From: Deinococcus sp. Leaf326 | GTDB lineage: Bacteria > Deinococcota > Deinococci > Deinococcales > Deinococcaceae | Length of the DNA stretch: 6,547 nt | Assembly: GCF_001424185.1 (NCBI RefSeq) | Contig: NZ_LMOM01000062.1 | Span: 8,160 to 14,706, forward strand | Direction of reading: 5' to 3' | Part shown: piece after piece, positions 1 to 6,029 of the stretch | How positions within the stretch are numbered: the first letter of the stretch is position 1 | Layout of the letters: the number at the start of each line of letters is the position of its first letter | The notes under the pieces: generated by a model | Database searches by the model: none | What the model was told of the DNA's origin: nothing | The model's input: the letters and a program-made list of their open reading frames with translations, nothing else | Position numbers and translations under genes: made by a program

Positions 1-27
1 AAGCAGGGCAGGATGTCAGAATAGAGC

Positions 28-96
28 CGTCTGGAACGCGGTTCTTTTGGGTTCACACCCCACTATGGGGCCAAAAGTGCGTTCCAGACGTCTTTT
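28..96 (+). terminator. Long imperfect hairpin with plus-strand T-tract
   Basis: Arms 28-39 and 79-90 are perfect 12-bp inverted repeats. Inside them 44-50 pairs with 71-77 (7 bp), and 58-61 with 67-70 (4 bp), giving a 63-nt rod with internal loops. TCTTTT follows directly at 91-96 on the plus strand, as expected for a terminator of a rightward gene. A frame open from base 1 stops with TAG at 22-24, just before the hairpin, but too little of it is visible to call a gene. The same rod would also form at the tail of any rib transcript that runs past 122. It could instead be a small intergenic repeat element of the kind scattered in Deinococcus genomes; this cannot be tested from one copy. Confidence 0.4.
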
Positions 97-121
97 CCCA
101 AAACTGCAAGATGTCAGTTGA

Positions 122-154
122 GAAAAAGAGAGAACGCAGCCCCGAGGCTGCGTT
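122..154 (-). terminator. Factor-independent terminator of the rib operon
   Basis: On the minus strand a perfect 9-bp GC-rich stem (154-146 with 141-133, four-base loop 145-142) is followed directly by CTCTCTTTTTC (132-122). It lies about 147 bases downstream of the ribH stop codon with no gene between. The stem, short loop and U-rich tail are the classical arrangement, and the orientation fits only a leftward transcript, namely the rib operon. Confidence 0.72.
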
Positions 155-206
155 GCTGGTAAGCCGTGGGAGGAACGGCGAGCAGGCGGTCTGTCAGCAT
201 GCGGGC

Positions 207-268
207 GCGCTCCCAGAGAGGCTGTGACGTAGACACTCCCAGACACGAGAGTCTGGGAGCGCTCTTTT
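207..268 (+). terminator. Hairpin with two competing left arms and plus-strand T-tract
   Basis: The right arm at 251-262 can pair with either of two left arms. Bases 236-244 pair with 251-259 (9 bp, six-base loop), or bases 207-217 pair with 252-262 (11 bp, 34-base loop). CTCTTTT at 262-268 follows on the plus strand, so either form could act as a terminator for rightward transcription converging on ribH. In the leftward rib mRNA the same hairpin would form about 40 bases after the ribH stop, but no U-tract follows it there, so it would be a 3'-end protecting stem rather than a terminator. Confidence 0.4.
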
Positions 269-300
269 CGTCTTATGCAGCTGCAACTTCTGAGAGTGAG

Positions 301-777
301 CTATATTTTCTGCTCCCTGATACGCCGCAGTAGGTTAGCGGTCTCGATCATGGCGAGGACCGCCTCAGCCCCCTTATTGCCCGCCTTGATGCCCGCGCGG
401 TTCAGGGCCTGCTCGACCGTATCAGTGGTCAGCACTCCGAAAGCAACCGGTACCCCGGTGTGCAGTGACGAGTTCAGGAGGCCGGTAGCCGCCGCGCCCG
501 CCACAAAGTCGTAGTGATCGGTGTCGCCCTTGATGACGGCCCCCAGCCCCACCACAGCGTCATAACGCCCGGACTCGGCCAGGCGCCGCGCGACGAGCGG
601 CATCTCGTAGGAGCCGGGCACGAGGTAATGGTCGAGATGCTCGCTGCGGCCCCCGTGCTGCACGAAGGCGAGTTCGGCGCCCTCGACCAGCCGGTCCACG
701 ACAAGGTGGTTCCAGCGGGTCGAAACGAGGGCAAAACGCAGGTCATGGGCGAGCAGATTGGCTTCGATACGGTTCAT
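301..777 (-). CDS. ribH: 6,7-dimethyl-8-ribityllumazine synthase (RibH)
   Basis: The 158-residue product condenses 5-amino-6-ribitylamino-uracil with 3,4-dihydroxy-2-butanone 4-phosphate to give the lumazine that riboflavin synthase uses. It is a cytosolic enzyme that usually assembles into pentamers or 60-mer capsids. Family motifs are all visible: RWN at 21-23 (aromatic residue that stacks on the pyrimidine), GSYEMP at 55-60, AVIKGDTDHYD at 80-90 with the probable catalytic His88, PVAFGVLTTDT at 110-120 with EQALNRAG after it, and NKGAEA near 134. Length is normal for the family. The frame is open back to 936, but the ATG at 777 is chosen because a strong ribosome site precedes it and homology begins there. 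It is the last gene of the rib operon, separated from ribBA by 91 bp, unlike the overlapping genes before it. The GSYE variant in place of the common GAFE is a mild difference. Confidence 0.97.
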   Translation of the reverse strand: MNRIEANLLAHDLRFALVSTRWNHLVVDRLVEGAELAFVQHGGRSEHLDHYLVPGSYEMPLVARRLAESGRYDAVVGLGAVIKGDTDHYDFVAGAAATGLLNSSLHTGVPVAFGVLTTDTVEQALNRAGIKAGNKGAEAVLAMIETANLLRRIREQKI

Positions 778-782
778 GTGAA

Positions 783-788
783 CTCCTT
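783..788 (-). promoter_or_regulatory. Ribosome binding site of ribH
   Basis: AAGGAG on the minus strand lies five bases before the ATG at 777. It fixes the ribH start and excludes the longer open frame reaching 936. With its own strong site ribH need not be translationally coupled to ribBA. Confidence 0.85.
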
Positions 789-803
789 GGATGTAGACGG
801 TGT

Positions 804-838
804 GGGAAGGGGAACCCGGCTGCCCGGTTCCCCTTCCC
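804..838 (-). other. Intercistronic hairpin between ribBA and ribH
   Basis: In the leftward mRNA 838-826 pairs perfectly with 816-804 (13 bp, GC-rich), and a further two G-C pairs can close a tight loop across a one-base bulge. It occupies much of the 91-bp gap. No U-tract follows (ACACCGTCTAC comes next), so it is not a standard terminator. It ends 15 bases before the ribH ribosome site. It could partly attenuate transcription, stabilise the ribD-ribE-ribBA mRNA against 3' exonucleases, or mark a processing site that sets ribH levels separately. The stem is seen; its role is inference. Confidence 0.6.
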
Positions 839-868
839 GCAAGAGGGTGGTCGTCGGGGAGCGCCCGC

Positions 869-2083
869 CTACAGATGCCCCAGGCGCTCGCGTTTGGTCT
901 GGAGGTAGGCCGCGTTGTACTGGCCCTCGCCCACATGCAGCGGCACGCGCTCTACGACCTCCAGGCCGAAGTCACCCAGGCCCGCGACCTTGCGGGGGTT
1001 GTTGGTCAGGACGCGCAACTGCCGCGCGCCCAGCAGCCGCAGCATCTGCGCCCCGATGCCGAAGTCGCGGGCGTCGGCGGGCAGGCCCAGGCGCAGATTG
1101 GCGTCCACGGTGTCGGCCCCGCCGTCCTGAAGGGCGTAGGCGCGAATCTTGTTCAGCAGGCCGATCCCCCGGCCTTCCTGGCGCAGGTACACCAGGACGC
1201 CCCGGCCCTCGCACGCGATCGCGCGCAGGGCGGCGTCGCGCTGCGGCCCGCAGTCGCAGCGCAGGCTGCCGAAGGCGTCGCCGGTCAGGCACTCGGAGTG
1301 CAGCCGCACGAGCAGCGGCCCCGCCGTCACCTCGCCCCGCACGAGCGCGACGTGCTCGGCCCCGGTGCGGGTGTCCTCGAAGCCGATCAGCCGGAACTCG
1401 CCGTAGACGGTCGGCAGCCGCGACTCGGCCACCTGCCGCATAAACATGGGCGGCGCGTCCTCCTCGGGCGGCAGAGGGTCGTACTCGCGGCGCCAGCCGA
1501 TCAGGGCCTCAATACTGCCCACCTTCAGGCCGTGGCGCGCGCCGAAGGCCAGCAGTTCGGGCAGGCGGCTCATCTCGCCCGCGTCGTTCATGATCTCGCA
1601 GATCACCCCAGCCTCCGCGAAGCTCGCGAGCCGCGCGAGGTCGCAGGCCGCCTCGGTGTGCCCGGCACGACGCAGCACCCCACCTGGCCGTGCCACGAGC
1701 GGAAACAGGTGGCCCGGCCGCCGGAAGTCGCCGGCCCGCGCGTCCGGGTCAATGAGGGCCGCAACCGTCGCCGCCCGGTCGTGCGCGCTGATGCCGGTGC
1801 TGTTGCTCCGGTGGTCCACGCTCACCGTGAAGGCCGTGCCGTGCGGGTCGGAACTGGCTCCCACCATCGGCGCAAGGTTCAGATGCGCGGCGCGCTCGGC
1901 GCTCAGGGTCACGCAGATCAGCCCCCGGCCCTCTCGCGCCATGAAGGCGATCCACTCTGGGGTAGCCGTGGCGGCGGGCATCAACAGGTCGCCCTCGTTC
2001 TCGCGACCCTCGTCGTCCACCACAATCACCGGGCGGCCCGCGCGCAGTTCGGCCAGCAGTTCGGGAATGGAGGCGAGGCTCAT
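869..2083 (-). CDS. ribBA: Bifunctional DHBP synthase / GTP cyclohydrolase II (RibBA)
   Basis: The 404-residue fusion supplies both precursors of the pathway. The N-terminal part (about 1-200) is 3,4-dihydroxy-2-butanone 4-phosphate synthase, which converts ribulose 5-phosphate: the acidic loop DDEGRENE at 23-30, TGISAHDR at 96-103, RPGHLFPL around 122-129, GHTEAACDLA at 141-150 and ICEIMNDAGEMSR near 161-173 with Glu163. A proline-rich linker (about 201-213) leads to the GTP cyclohydrolase II part, with zinc ligands Cys265, Cys276 and Cys278, LRQEGRGIGL at 300-309, LTNNPRK at 359-365 and the C-terminal YNAAYLQTKRERLGH block. All key residues of both halves are present, so both activities are expected. 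The ATG at 2083 overlaps the ribE stop by four bases (ATGA), a sign of translational coupling; a G-rich stretch precedes it. Length is typical of RibBA. Confidence 0.97.
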   Translation of the reverse strand: MSLASIPELLAELRAGRPVIVVDDEGRENEGDLLMPAATATPEWIAFMAREGRGLICVTLSAERAAHLNLAPMVGASSDPHGTAFTVSVDHRSNSTGISAHDRAATVAALIDPDARAGDFRRPGHLFPLVARPGGVLRRAGHTEAACDLARLASFAEAGVICEIMNDAGEMSRLPELLAFGARHGLKVGSIEALIGWRREYDPLPPEEDAPPMFMRQVAESRLPTVYGEFRLIGFEDTRTGAEHVALVRGEVTAGPLLVRLHSECLTGDAFGSLRCDCGPQRDAALRAIACEGRGVLVYLRQEGRGIGLLNKIRAYALQDGGADTVDANLRLGLPADARDFGIGAQMLRLLGARQLRVLTNNPRKVAGLGDFGLEVVERVPLHVGEGQYNAAYLQTKRERLGHL

Positions 2084-2736
2084 GCGCCTGCCCCCTGCCC
2101 CGGGTGGACCAGTCCGGCGTCCCGCAAGGCCAGCAGCCGCCCGACGTATTTGGCGAGCTGGTCGGCCTCCAGATTGACCTGCGAGCCGGCGCGCCACCCG
2201 CCTAGCGTGGTCACGGCCAGGGTGTGCGGGACCAGCCACAGGCTGAAATCCTCGGCAGGCCATTCGGGGCGGGTGCCGCCGGGGCCGCCCACGTCCACCA
2301 GGGTCAGGCTCACGCCGTCGGCGGTGACGCTGCCCTTGGGGGTCAGGTAACCGGCCAGGGCGCGCGGCGCCCGCACCCGCAGCGTGTAGGCCCCCGGCGC
2401 TTCCTCCAGCTCCAGAATCTCGCCCACCCCGTCCACATGCCCACTGACGATGTGACCCCCGAAGCGGGCCTGCGCCGTCATGGCGCGTTCGAGGTTGAGC
2501 CAGCCCCCCTGGACCCAGTGCGGCGCGGTCTTGGCGAGTGTCTCCTGGCTCAGTTCGGCTGTGAAACTGCGCTCGTCCCAGCTGGTGACGGTCAGGCAGG
2601 TGCCCGCGCAGGCCACGCTCTCGCCCAGGCTCAGGTCGGTCCACATGCGTCCAGGGGTTACGGTCAGGCGGGTCAGGCCGCCCACTTCCTCGGTGCGGGG
2701 CACGCGCCCGAGCTGCTCGACGATACCGGTAAACAT
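2080..2736 (-). CDS. ribE: Riboflavin synthase, alpha chain (RibE)
   Basis: The 218-residue product dismutates two molecules of 6,7-dimethyl-8-ribityllumazine to riboflavin and the ribitylamino-uracil that returns to RibH. It is a cytosolic homotrimer with two similar lumazine-binding barrels. Barrel one starts with the hallmark MFTGIVE at 1-7 and has VACAGTCLTVT at 41-51. Barrel two starts near GGHIVSGHVDG at 93-103, has the matching VTADGVSLTLVDV at 137-149, and ends with TTLGGWRAGSQVNLE at 176-190. Length matches the family (about 200-220). The start is the ATG at 2736; an in-frame GTG just before it sits too close to the ribosome site. The first A of this ATG is the last base of the ribD stop (TGATG), and the gene overlaps ribBA by four bases. 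Some databases name this gene ribC, a naming difference only. Confidence 0.97.
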   Translation of the reverse strand: MFTGIVEQLGRVPRTEEVGGLTRLTVTPGRMWTDLSLGESVACAGTCLTVTSWDERSFTAELSQETLAKTAPHWVQGGWLNLERAMTAQARFGGHIVSGHVDGVGEILELEEAPGAYTLRVRAPRALAGYLTPKGSVTADGVSLTLVDVGGPGGTRPEWPAEDFSLWLVPHTLAVTTLGGWRAGSQVNLEADQLAKYVGRLLALRDAGLVHPGQGAGA

Positions 2737-3830
2737 CACATGCCTCCTGCCGCCGCGAGGCGGGGAACAGGGCGAATCAGGCCCGAGACGAGCAGGTCCG
2801 GGTCGAGGACTTCAATCTGGAGATCACGCAGTTCGTGCGCCTGCGCCATCGGACGCGGGGCAAGTGTGAGGGGCGGCAGGCCCGCGCCGAGCACCTTAGG
2901 GGCGACCAGGGCGCGCACCTCATCTACCAGCCCGGCCGCGAAGAAGGCGGTCGCCAGGGTCGGCCCGCCTTCCAGCAGCAGGGTGTTCAGGCCCAGGTCA
3001 CCCAGCGCACGCAGGGCGCCGGGCAGACTGCCGGCGCGCAACACGGTCATACCCAGGTCTTCGTAGGGCTGAGGATTGGTGGCAGGAGCCGTGACGAGGA
3101 CACTACCGGGCCGCAGTGCCCGCGCCGTGGGGGGTACCCGCCCGCTCCGGTCGAAGACCACAGCGCGGGGGTCGCGCCCGCCCTCCAGCCCGCGCACGGT
3201 CAGACACGGATTGTCGGCCAGTACGGTGCCGGAGCCGACCGCCACTGCGTCGACTTCGGCCCTCCACGTCATCACGCGTGCCCAGGCCGGGGCCGAGGTA
3301 ACCGTGCCTCGTCCCTCGCCCGCCGCCGCGACCCGGCCGTCGAGAGTCATGGCGTACTTGTAAGTCACCCAGGGCCGCCCGGCCGTGACCCGCATCCGGA
3401 AGCCAGCCTGCTGACGCGCAGCCTCGGCCTCCAGAACGCCGAGGGTCACGTCCACGCCCGCCGCGCGCAGCCGCGCCGCGCCCTGCCCGGCCACACGCGG
3501 GTCTGGATCCAGTGCCGCGATGACCACGCGCGCGACGCCCGCCGCGATCAGGGCGTCGGTACAGGGGGGCGTCCGGCCGGTGTGTACGCACGGTTCGAGC
3601 GTGACGTAGGCCGTGGCCCCGCGCGCGCGCTCACCGGCACCGCGTAGCGCGAGGACCTCGGCATGGGGTTCCCCCGCCCGCTCGTGAAAGCCGCGACCGA
3701 CCACCTCGCCGCCGCGTACGATCACACAGCCCACAGGGGGATTGGGAGCGGCCGTAGCCTGACCCCGCGCCGCTTCTCGCAGCGCCAAACGTATGTTGTC
3801 CACCTCAAGGGGTGGATATTCCGTCTTCAT
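2736..3830 (-). CDS. ribD: Bifunctional pyrimidine deaminase / reductase (RibD)
   Basis: The 364-residue protein carries out the second and third steps from GTP: deamination of the diaminopyrimidine, then NADPH-dependent reduction of its ribosyl side chain. The N-terminal deaminase has NPPVGCVIV at 30-38, PHAE at 55-58 (zinc ligand His56, proton-shuttle Glu58) and LEPCVHTGRTPPC at 78-90 (zinc ligands Cys81 and Cys90). The C-terminal reductase starts near 152 with PWVTYKYAMTLDGRVA, then AEVDAVAVGSGTVLADNP at 191-208 and LLLEGGPTLATAFF at 284-297. Length is usual for RibD. The frame stays open upstream through the riboswitch to 3965; the ATG at 3830 is chosen because conserved sequence starts about a dozen residues after it and the riboswitch ends before it. 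No good ribosome site is seen before this ATG, which fits controlled initiation. First gene of the operon; its stop shares one base with the ribE start. Confidence 0.96.
   Translation of the reverse strand: MKTEYPPLEVDNIRLALREAARGQATAAPNPPVGCVIVRGGEVVGRGFHERAGEPHAEVLALRGAGERARGATAYVTLEPCVHTGRTPPCTDALIAAGVARVVIAALDPDPRVAGQGAARLRAAGVDVTLGVLEAEAARQQAGFRMRVTAGRPWVTYKYAMTLDGRVAAAGEGRGTVTSAPAWARVMTWRAEVDAVAVGSGTVLADNPCLTVRGLEGGRDPRAVVFDRSGRVPPTARALRPGSVLVTAPATNPQPYEDLGMTVLRAGSLPGALRALGDLGLNTLLLEGGPTLATAFFAAGLVDEVRALVAPKVLGAGLPPLTLAPRPMAQAHELRDLQIEVLDPDLLVSGLIRPVPRLAAAGGM
2743..2748 (-). promoter_or_regulatory. Ribosome binding site of ribE
   Basis: A perfect AGGAGG inside the last codons of ribD lies six bases before the ATG at 2736. 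It decides for this ATG over the adjacent upstream GTG at 2739, which would be only three bases away. Ribosomes finishing ribD can restart here. Confidence 0.85.
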
Positions 3831-3841
3831 ATGGTGACGTC

Positions 3842-3860
3842 GCCCGCCGGGGTGGCGAGC
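3842..3860 (-). promoter_or_regulatory. Candidate riboswitch expression-platform hairpin before ribD
   Basis: In the ribD leader GCTCGCC (3860-3854) pairs with GGCGGGC (3848-3842) across the loop ACCCC: seven pairs, six G-C and one G-U. The 3' arm is the only G-rich stretch near the expected ribosome-site position, and 11 bases separate it from the ATG. No U-tract follows, so a transcription terminator is unlikely. The arrangement suggests translational control, with initiation masked when FMN holds the aptamer closed. The loop CCCC could compete for the GGGG that closes riboswitch helix P1, a possible link between ligand state and hairpin; that is inference. Confidence 0.5.
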
Positions 3861-3869
3861 TGAACGTTT

Positions 3870-4040
3870 CCCCTTTCTCCCATCCGGACTTACGGGCTGC
3901 CCTGGGGTCAGTCCGTGTCTTACCGTCGGCTCTGGAGTTTCACCAGATCGGGCCTGCGCGTTCATGGATTTAAGCAGGCTTCGCGGGCTGTCCTGTCGGA
4001 GTCACCGCCGGTGGGGAGTCTCACCCCGCCCCGAAAGAGG
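3870..4040 (-). promoter_or_regulatory. FMN riboswitch (RFN element)
   Basis: This leader RNA element binds flavin mononucleotide and reduces rib operon expression when FMN is plentiful. The conserved RFN blocks are all readable on the minus strand: GGGGCGGGGTGA followed by CTCCCCACCGGCGGTGA (about 4032-4002), CTGGTGAAACTCCAGAGCC then GACGGTA (3947-3921), and AGTCCGGATGGGAGAAAG (3890-3873). The closing helix P1 is complete: 4040-4033 pairs with 3877-3870 over eight bases with one G-U. A variable arm lies between GACGGTA and AGTCCGG, as is common. It ends 39 bases before the ribD ATG, and the next four genes are all riboflavin genes, which confirms the identity. Confidence 0.96.
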
Positions 4041-4085
4041 TCGGCCCGTTCCCGCGTGGGGTGGTGCGAGCCACAGCTAGCGTAG

Positions 4086-4094
4086 AGCATAGCA
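4086..4094 (-). promoter_or_regulatory. Candidate extended -10 promoter of the rib operon
   Basis: TGC followed by TATGCT on the minus strand matches an extended -10 box (TGN plus four of six bases of TATAAT). It is about 45 bases upstream of the riboswitch closing helix, in the right place and direction to start the leader near 4079. No clear -35 hexamer is found at 16-18 bases, which extended -10 promoters can tolerate. The surrounding T-rich stretch is unusual in this GC-rich region. Confidence 0.4.
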
Positions 4095-4100
4095 AGGGGA

Positions 4101-4598
4101 CAAAATGGAAAATGGGCTGATGTGAAAGGACTTTAGCTGAGGAATGAGTTTAGTCTGAGCACCTTACACTTCGCGAGAAATGTTGTCCTGCACGTAGTGC
4201 GGCATCACAAAGGGCAATATCTAGGTCTGTGACAATCCCCGACCCTGCCAGCTTCCATGTTGATCGGGCCGCATGCTCAACCAGATAGCCTCAACTCCAG
4301 GCCACCAGGGGTTTGCCCGTTGTATTAAACGCCTGAATAGGCCCCACCCTGTCGACCAGGGGAGAAGCCTGTTCACTTCAGAAGCAACGGGGGCAGTTTT
4401 CCCACTTGGGTGGACGCGCCAAGTTCAGCACCCCATGCATGGCCGGACCTCAATACAAGGCGGGCAGGGCTGAGGCAGGTCGCGGCACCCCGCACATAGG
4501 GTGTCGGAAGGTAGCACGCAACCGGGGCAGGGACCACCCTCAGCAGCCAGCACAGGGCTTTCCTTCCAGCGGTGCGGGGGATGCTCTCACCTCTCCGC
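4101..4598. other. Gene-free intergenic region
   Basis: About 500 bases between the rib promoter region and the stop codon of the EAL gene. Short open frames occur on both strands (for example plus 4273-4473 and minus 4373-4621), but none has a recognisable domain or a good ribosome site. No tRNA, CRISPR array or clear insertion-sequence ends are visible. Only weak hairpins were found downstream of the EAL gene, such as 4485-4504, without a U-tract, so its terminator is not identified. The base composition is lower in GC than the rib genes. It could be decayed mobile or coding sequence. Confidence 0.5.
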
Positions 4599-6029
4599 TC
4601 AACATTCCCGAAGAAACTCACTCAGTTCCTGTGGAGGCAAAGGCCGGGCAAATCCATAGCCTTGACCGAAGTCGCACTCCATCTCTCGCAGCTGCCGAAT
4701 TTGCGCGTCTTCCTCCAGTCCTTCAGCCACCACATGCATGTTCAACGTGCGGCCCAACGTCACGATCGTCTGGATCACTTCTGGTTGTTCCGCCGCCATC
4801 GTCACAAATGAGCGGTCAATCTTCAGGCCATCAAGTGGGAAGCGCTGGAGATAGCTCAAGCTGGAGTATCCCGTCCCAAAATCATCAACCACCACCTTCA
4901 CCCCTAAGGCTCGGAACGCACGGAGGGCCTCGAGCGCCTGGATATTGTCAGCCATCAGCAGGCTTTCTGTAATTTCCAGATGGATCCGCTGGGTCTCGGT
5001 CTCTTCTTCCGCCAGGATCCACTTCACCTGCTCAACAATGTCCGGCTGGTCGAAATGCTGTGCGGAAAGATTCACGCTCAACGTCAACGGCGTCGCCCGT
5101 CCCGCGTTCCATCCCCTCAACTGGCGGCATCCTTCCCGGAGTACCCACAGATCGATCTCACAGATCAGTCCGCTCTCCTCCGCCAATGGAATGAACTCTG
5201 CTGGCGAGATCATCCCGTGCTCCGGATGTTGCCAGCGGACCAGCGCCTCGACTCCCATGACGACCTGATCGCTCAACCGGAGGATCGGTTGGTAATAGAC
5301 CCGCAATTGCGACTGTTCAACCGCCTGACGCAGATCGCGTTGCAGATTCAACAGGGTGACCCGCCGCTCATACATCGTCGGTTCGAAGAAGCGGTGTCCC
5401 CCCTTATGCTGCGTCTTGGCCTGGTACATCGCGATATCGGCATCCCGTAACAGCTCATCTGCTCCTGTGGGCTCGTCAGAGCTCAGGGCGATGCCAATGC
5501 TCGCAGTAATTCTGAGTTCCTGACCGGCCACGGAGAATGGCACTGCAAGGTGGTGCAGCACCATTTTGACGCGTTGGATCACCTCTTCACGGGACTGCAC
5601 GTCTTCCAAGAGCAGCGTGAACTCATCCCCTCCAAGGCGGCCGACGGTATTGACCGGAGCAACACTGGCCTGCAGCCGCGCAGCGATCGCCAGGAGAAGC
5701 TCATCGCCTGCTGCATGACCCAGGCTGTCATTCACCAGCTTGAAACGGTCAACGTCTAGGAACAAGACCGCGAATGAAGTGGAGGCACTCCGCTGGCGCT
5801 CGATGGCCTGTTCCAGTCGGTCCATCAATAGGGCCCGGTTGGGCAAGCCGGTCAGGGCATCATGCATCGCGTCGTGCTGGAGCTGCCGATTGAGGCTCTC
5901 AAGATCGTAGGTACGTTCCTGGACCTTGGTCTCCAGCAGCCTGTTCGCCTCCTCGGTTTTGGGCGTATCCACCGCTTGGATCTCAGCGACCTGGTCGTTC
6001 ATCGCCTGCTGCATGACCCAGGCTGTCAT
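4599..6029 (-). CDS. GGDEF-EAL cyclic-di-GMP protein, N-terminus lost to a repeat
   Basis: The frame encodes up to 476 residues. A coiled-coil linker (about 26-55) leads to a GGDEF domain with DALTGLPNR at 57-65, metal-site DVDRFK at 92-97 and intact GGDEF at 133-137; the RxxD inhibitory site is absent (Ala and Asn at the two positions). The EAL domain has EALVRW at 261-266, NLSAQHF at 320-326, LEITES at 351-356, DDFGTGYSSL at 382-391, KID at 403-405, AEGLEE at 435-440 and GQGYGF at 455-460. All known phosphodiesterase residues are present, so c-di-GMP hydrolysis, and perhaps synthesis, is plausible. No sensor domain or membrane segment remains. The first nine residues come from the wrong frame of repeat copy 5999-6251, so 6029 is not an ancestral start; ATG at 6002 is an alternative, and neither has a good ribosome site. 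It is probably the 3' part of the gene beginning with the overlapping PAS frame. Confidence 0.85.
   Translation of the reverse strand: MTAWVMQQAMNDQVAEIQAVDTPKTEEANRLLETKVQERTYDLESLNRQLQHDAMHDALTGLPNRALLMDRLEQAIERQRSASTSFAVLFLDVDRFKLVNDSLGHAAGDELLLAIAARLQASVAPVNTVGRLGGDEFTLLLEDVQSREEVIQRVKMVLHHLAVPFSVAGQELRITASIGIALSSDEPTGADELLRDADIAMYQAKTQHKGGHRFFEPTMYERRVTLLNLQRDLRQAVEQSQLRVYYQPILRLSDQVVMGVEALVRWQHPEHGMISPAEFIPLAEESGLICEIDLWVLREGCRQLRGWNAGRATPLTLSVNLSAQHFDQPDIVEQVKWILAEEETETQRIHLEITESLLMADNIQALEALRAFRALGVKVVVDDFGTGYSSLSYLQRFPLDGLKIDRSFVTMAAEQPEVIQTIVTLGRTLNMHVVAEGLEEDAQIRQLREMECDFGQGYGFARPLPPQELSEFLREC
5701..5953. repeat. 253-bp direct repeat, copy 1
   Basis: Matches 5999-6251 at an offset of 298 bp with three mismatches (5826, 5829, 5850), about 98.8% identity by direct comparison. 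It encodes the coiled-coil linker and the first half of the GGDEF domain, up to GHAAGDE. The two copies are separated by 45 bp (5954-5998). In this copy the coding sequence continues correctly into the rest of GGDEF. Confidence 0.97.

Noticed and set aside
3..227. Plus-strand frame open from the left edge to a TGA at 225-227, followed by a hairpin with T-tract
   Set aside because: It could be the 3' end of a rightward gene, but it spans two strong inverted repeats, has no recognisable motif and an odd composition, and the minus strand is also open here (16-246). Not supported enough to call.
16..246. Minus-strand frame of 76 residues downstream of ribH
   Set aside because: It crosses the rib terminator and the long hairpin, has no ribosome site that I can see, and resembles no known family.
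869..2644. Longer start for ribBA reaching into ribE
   Set aside because: The added N-terminal part is an arginine- and glycine-rich out-of-frame reading of ribE; RibB homology starts at the ATG at 2083.
2736..3965. Longer RibD with 45 extra N-terminal residues
   Set aside because: The extension is a translation of the FMN riboswitch, an RNA structure conserved at base level.
4273..4473. Small plus-strand frame of 66 residues in the intergenic region
   Set aside because: No ribosome site, no recognisable domain, and overlapping frames on both strands; probably chance.
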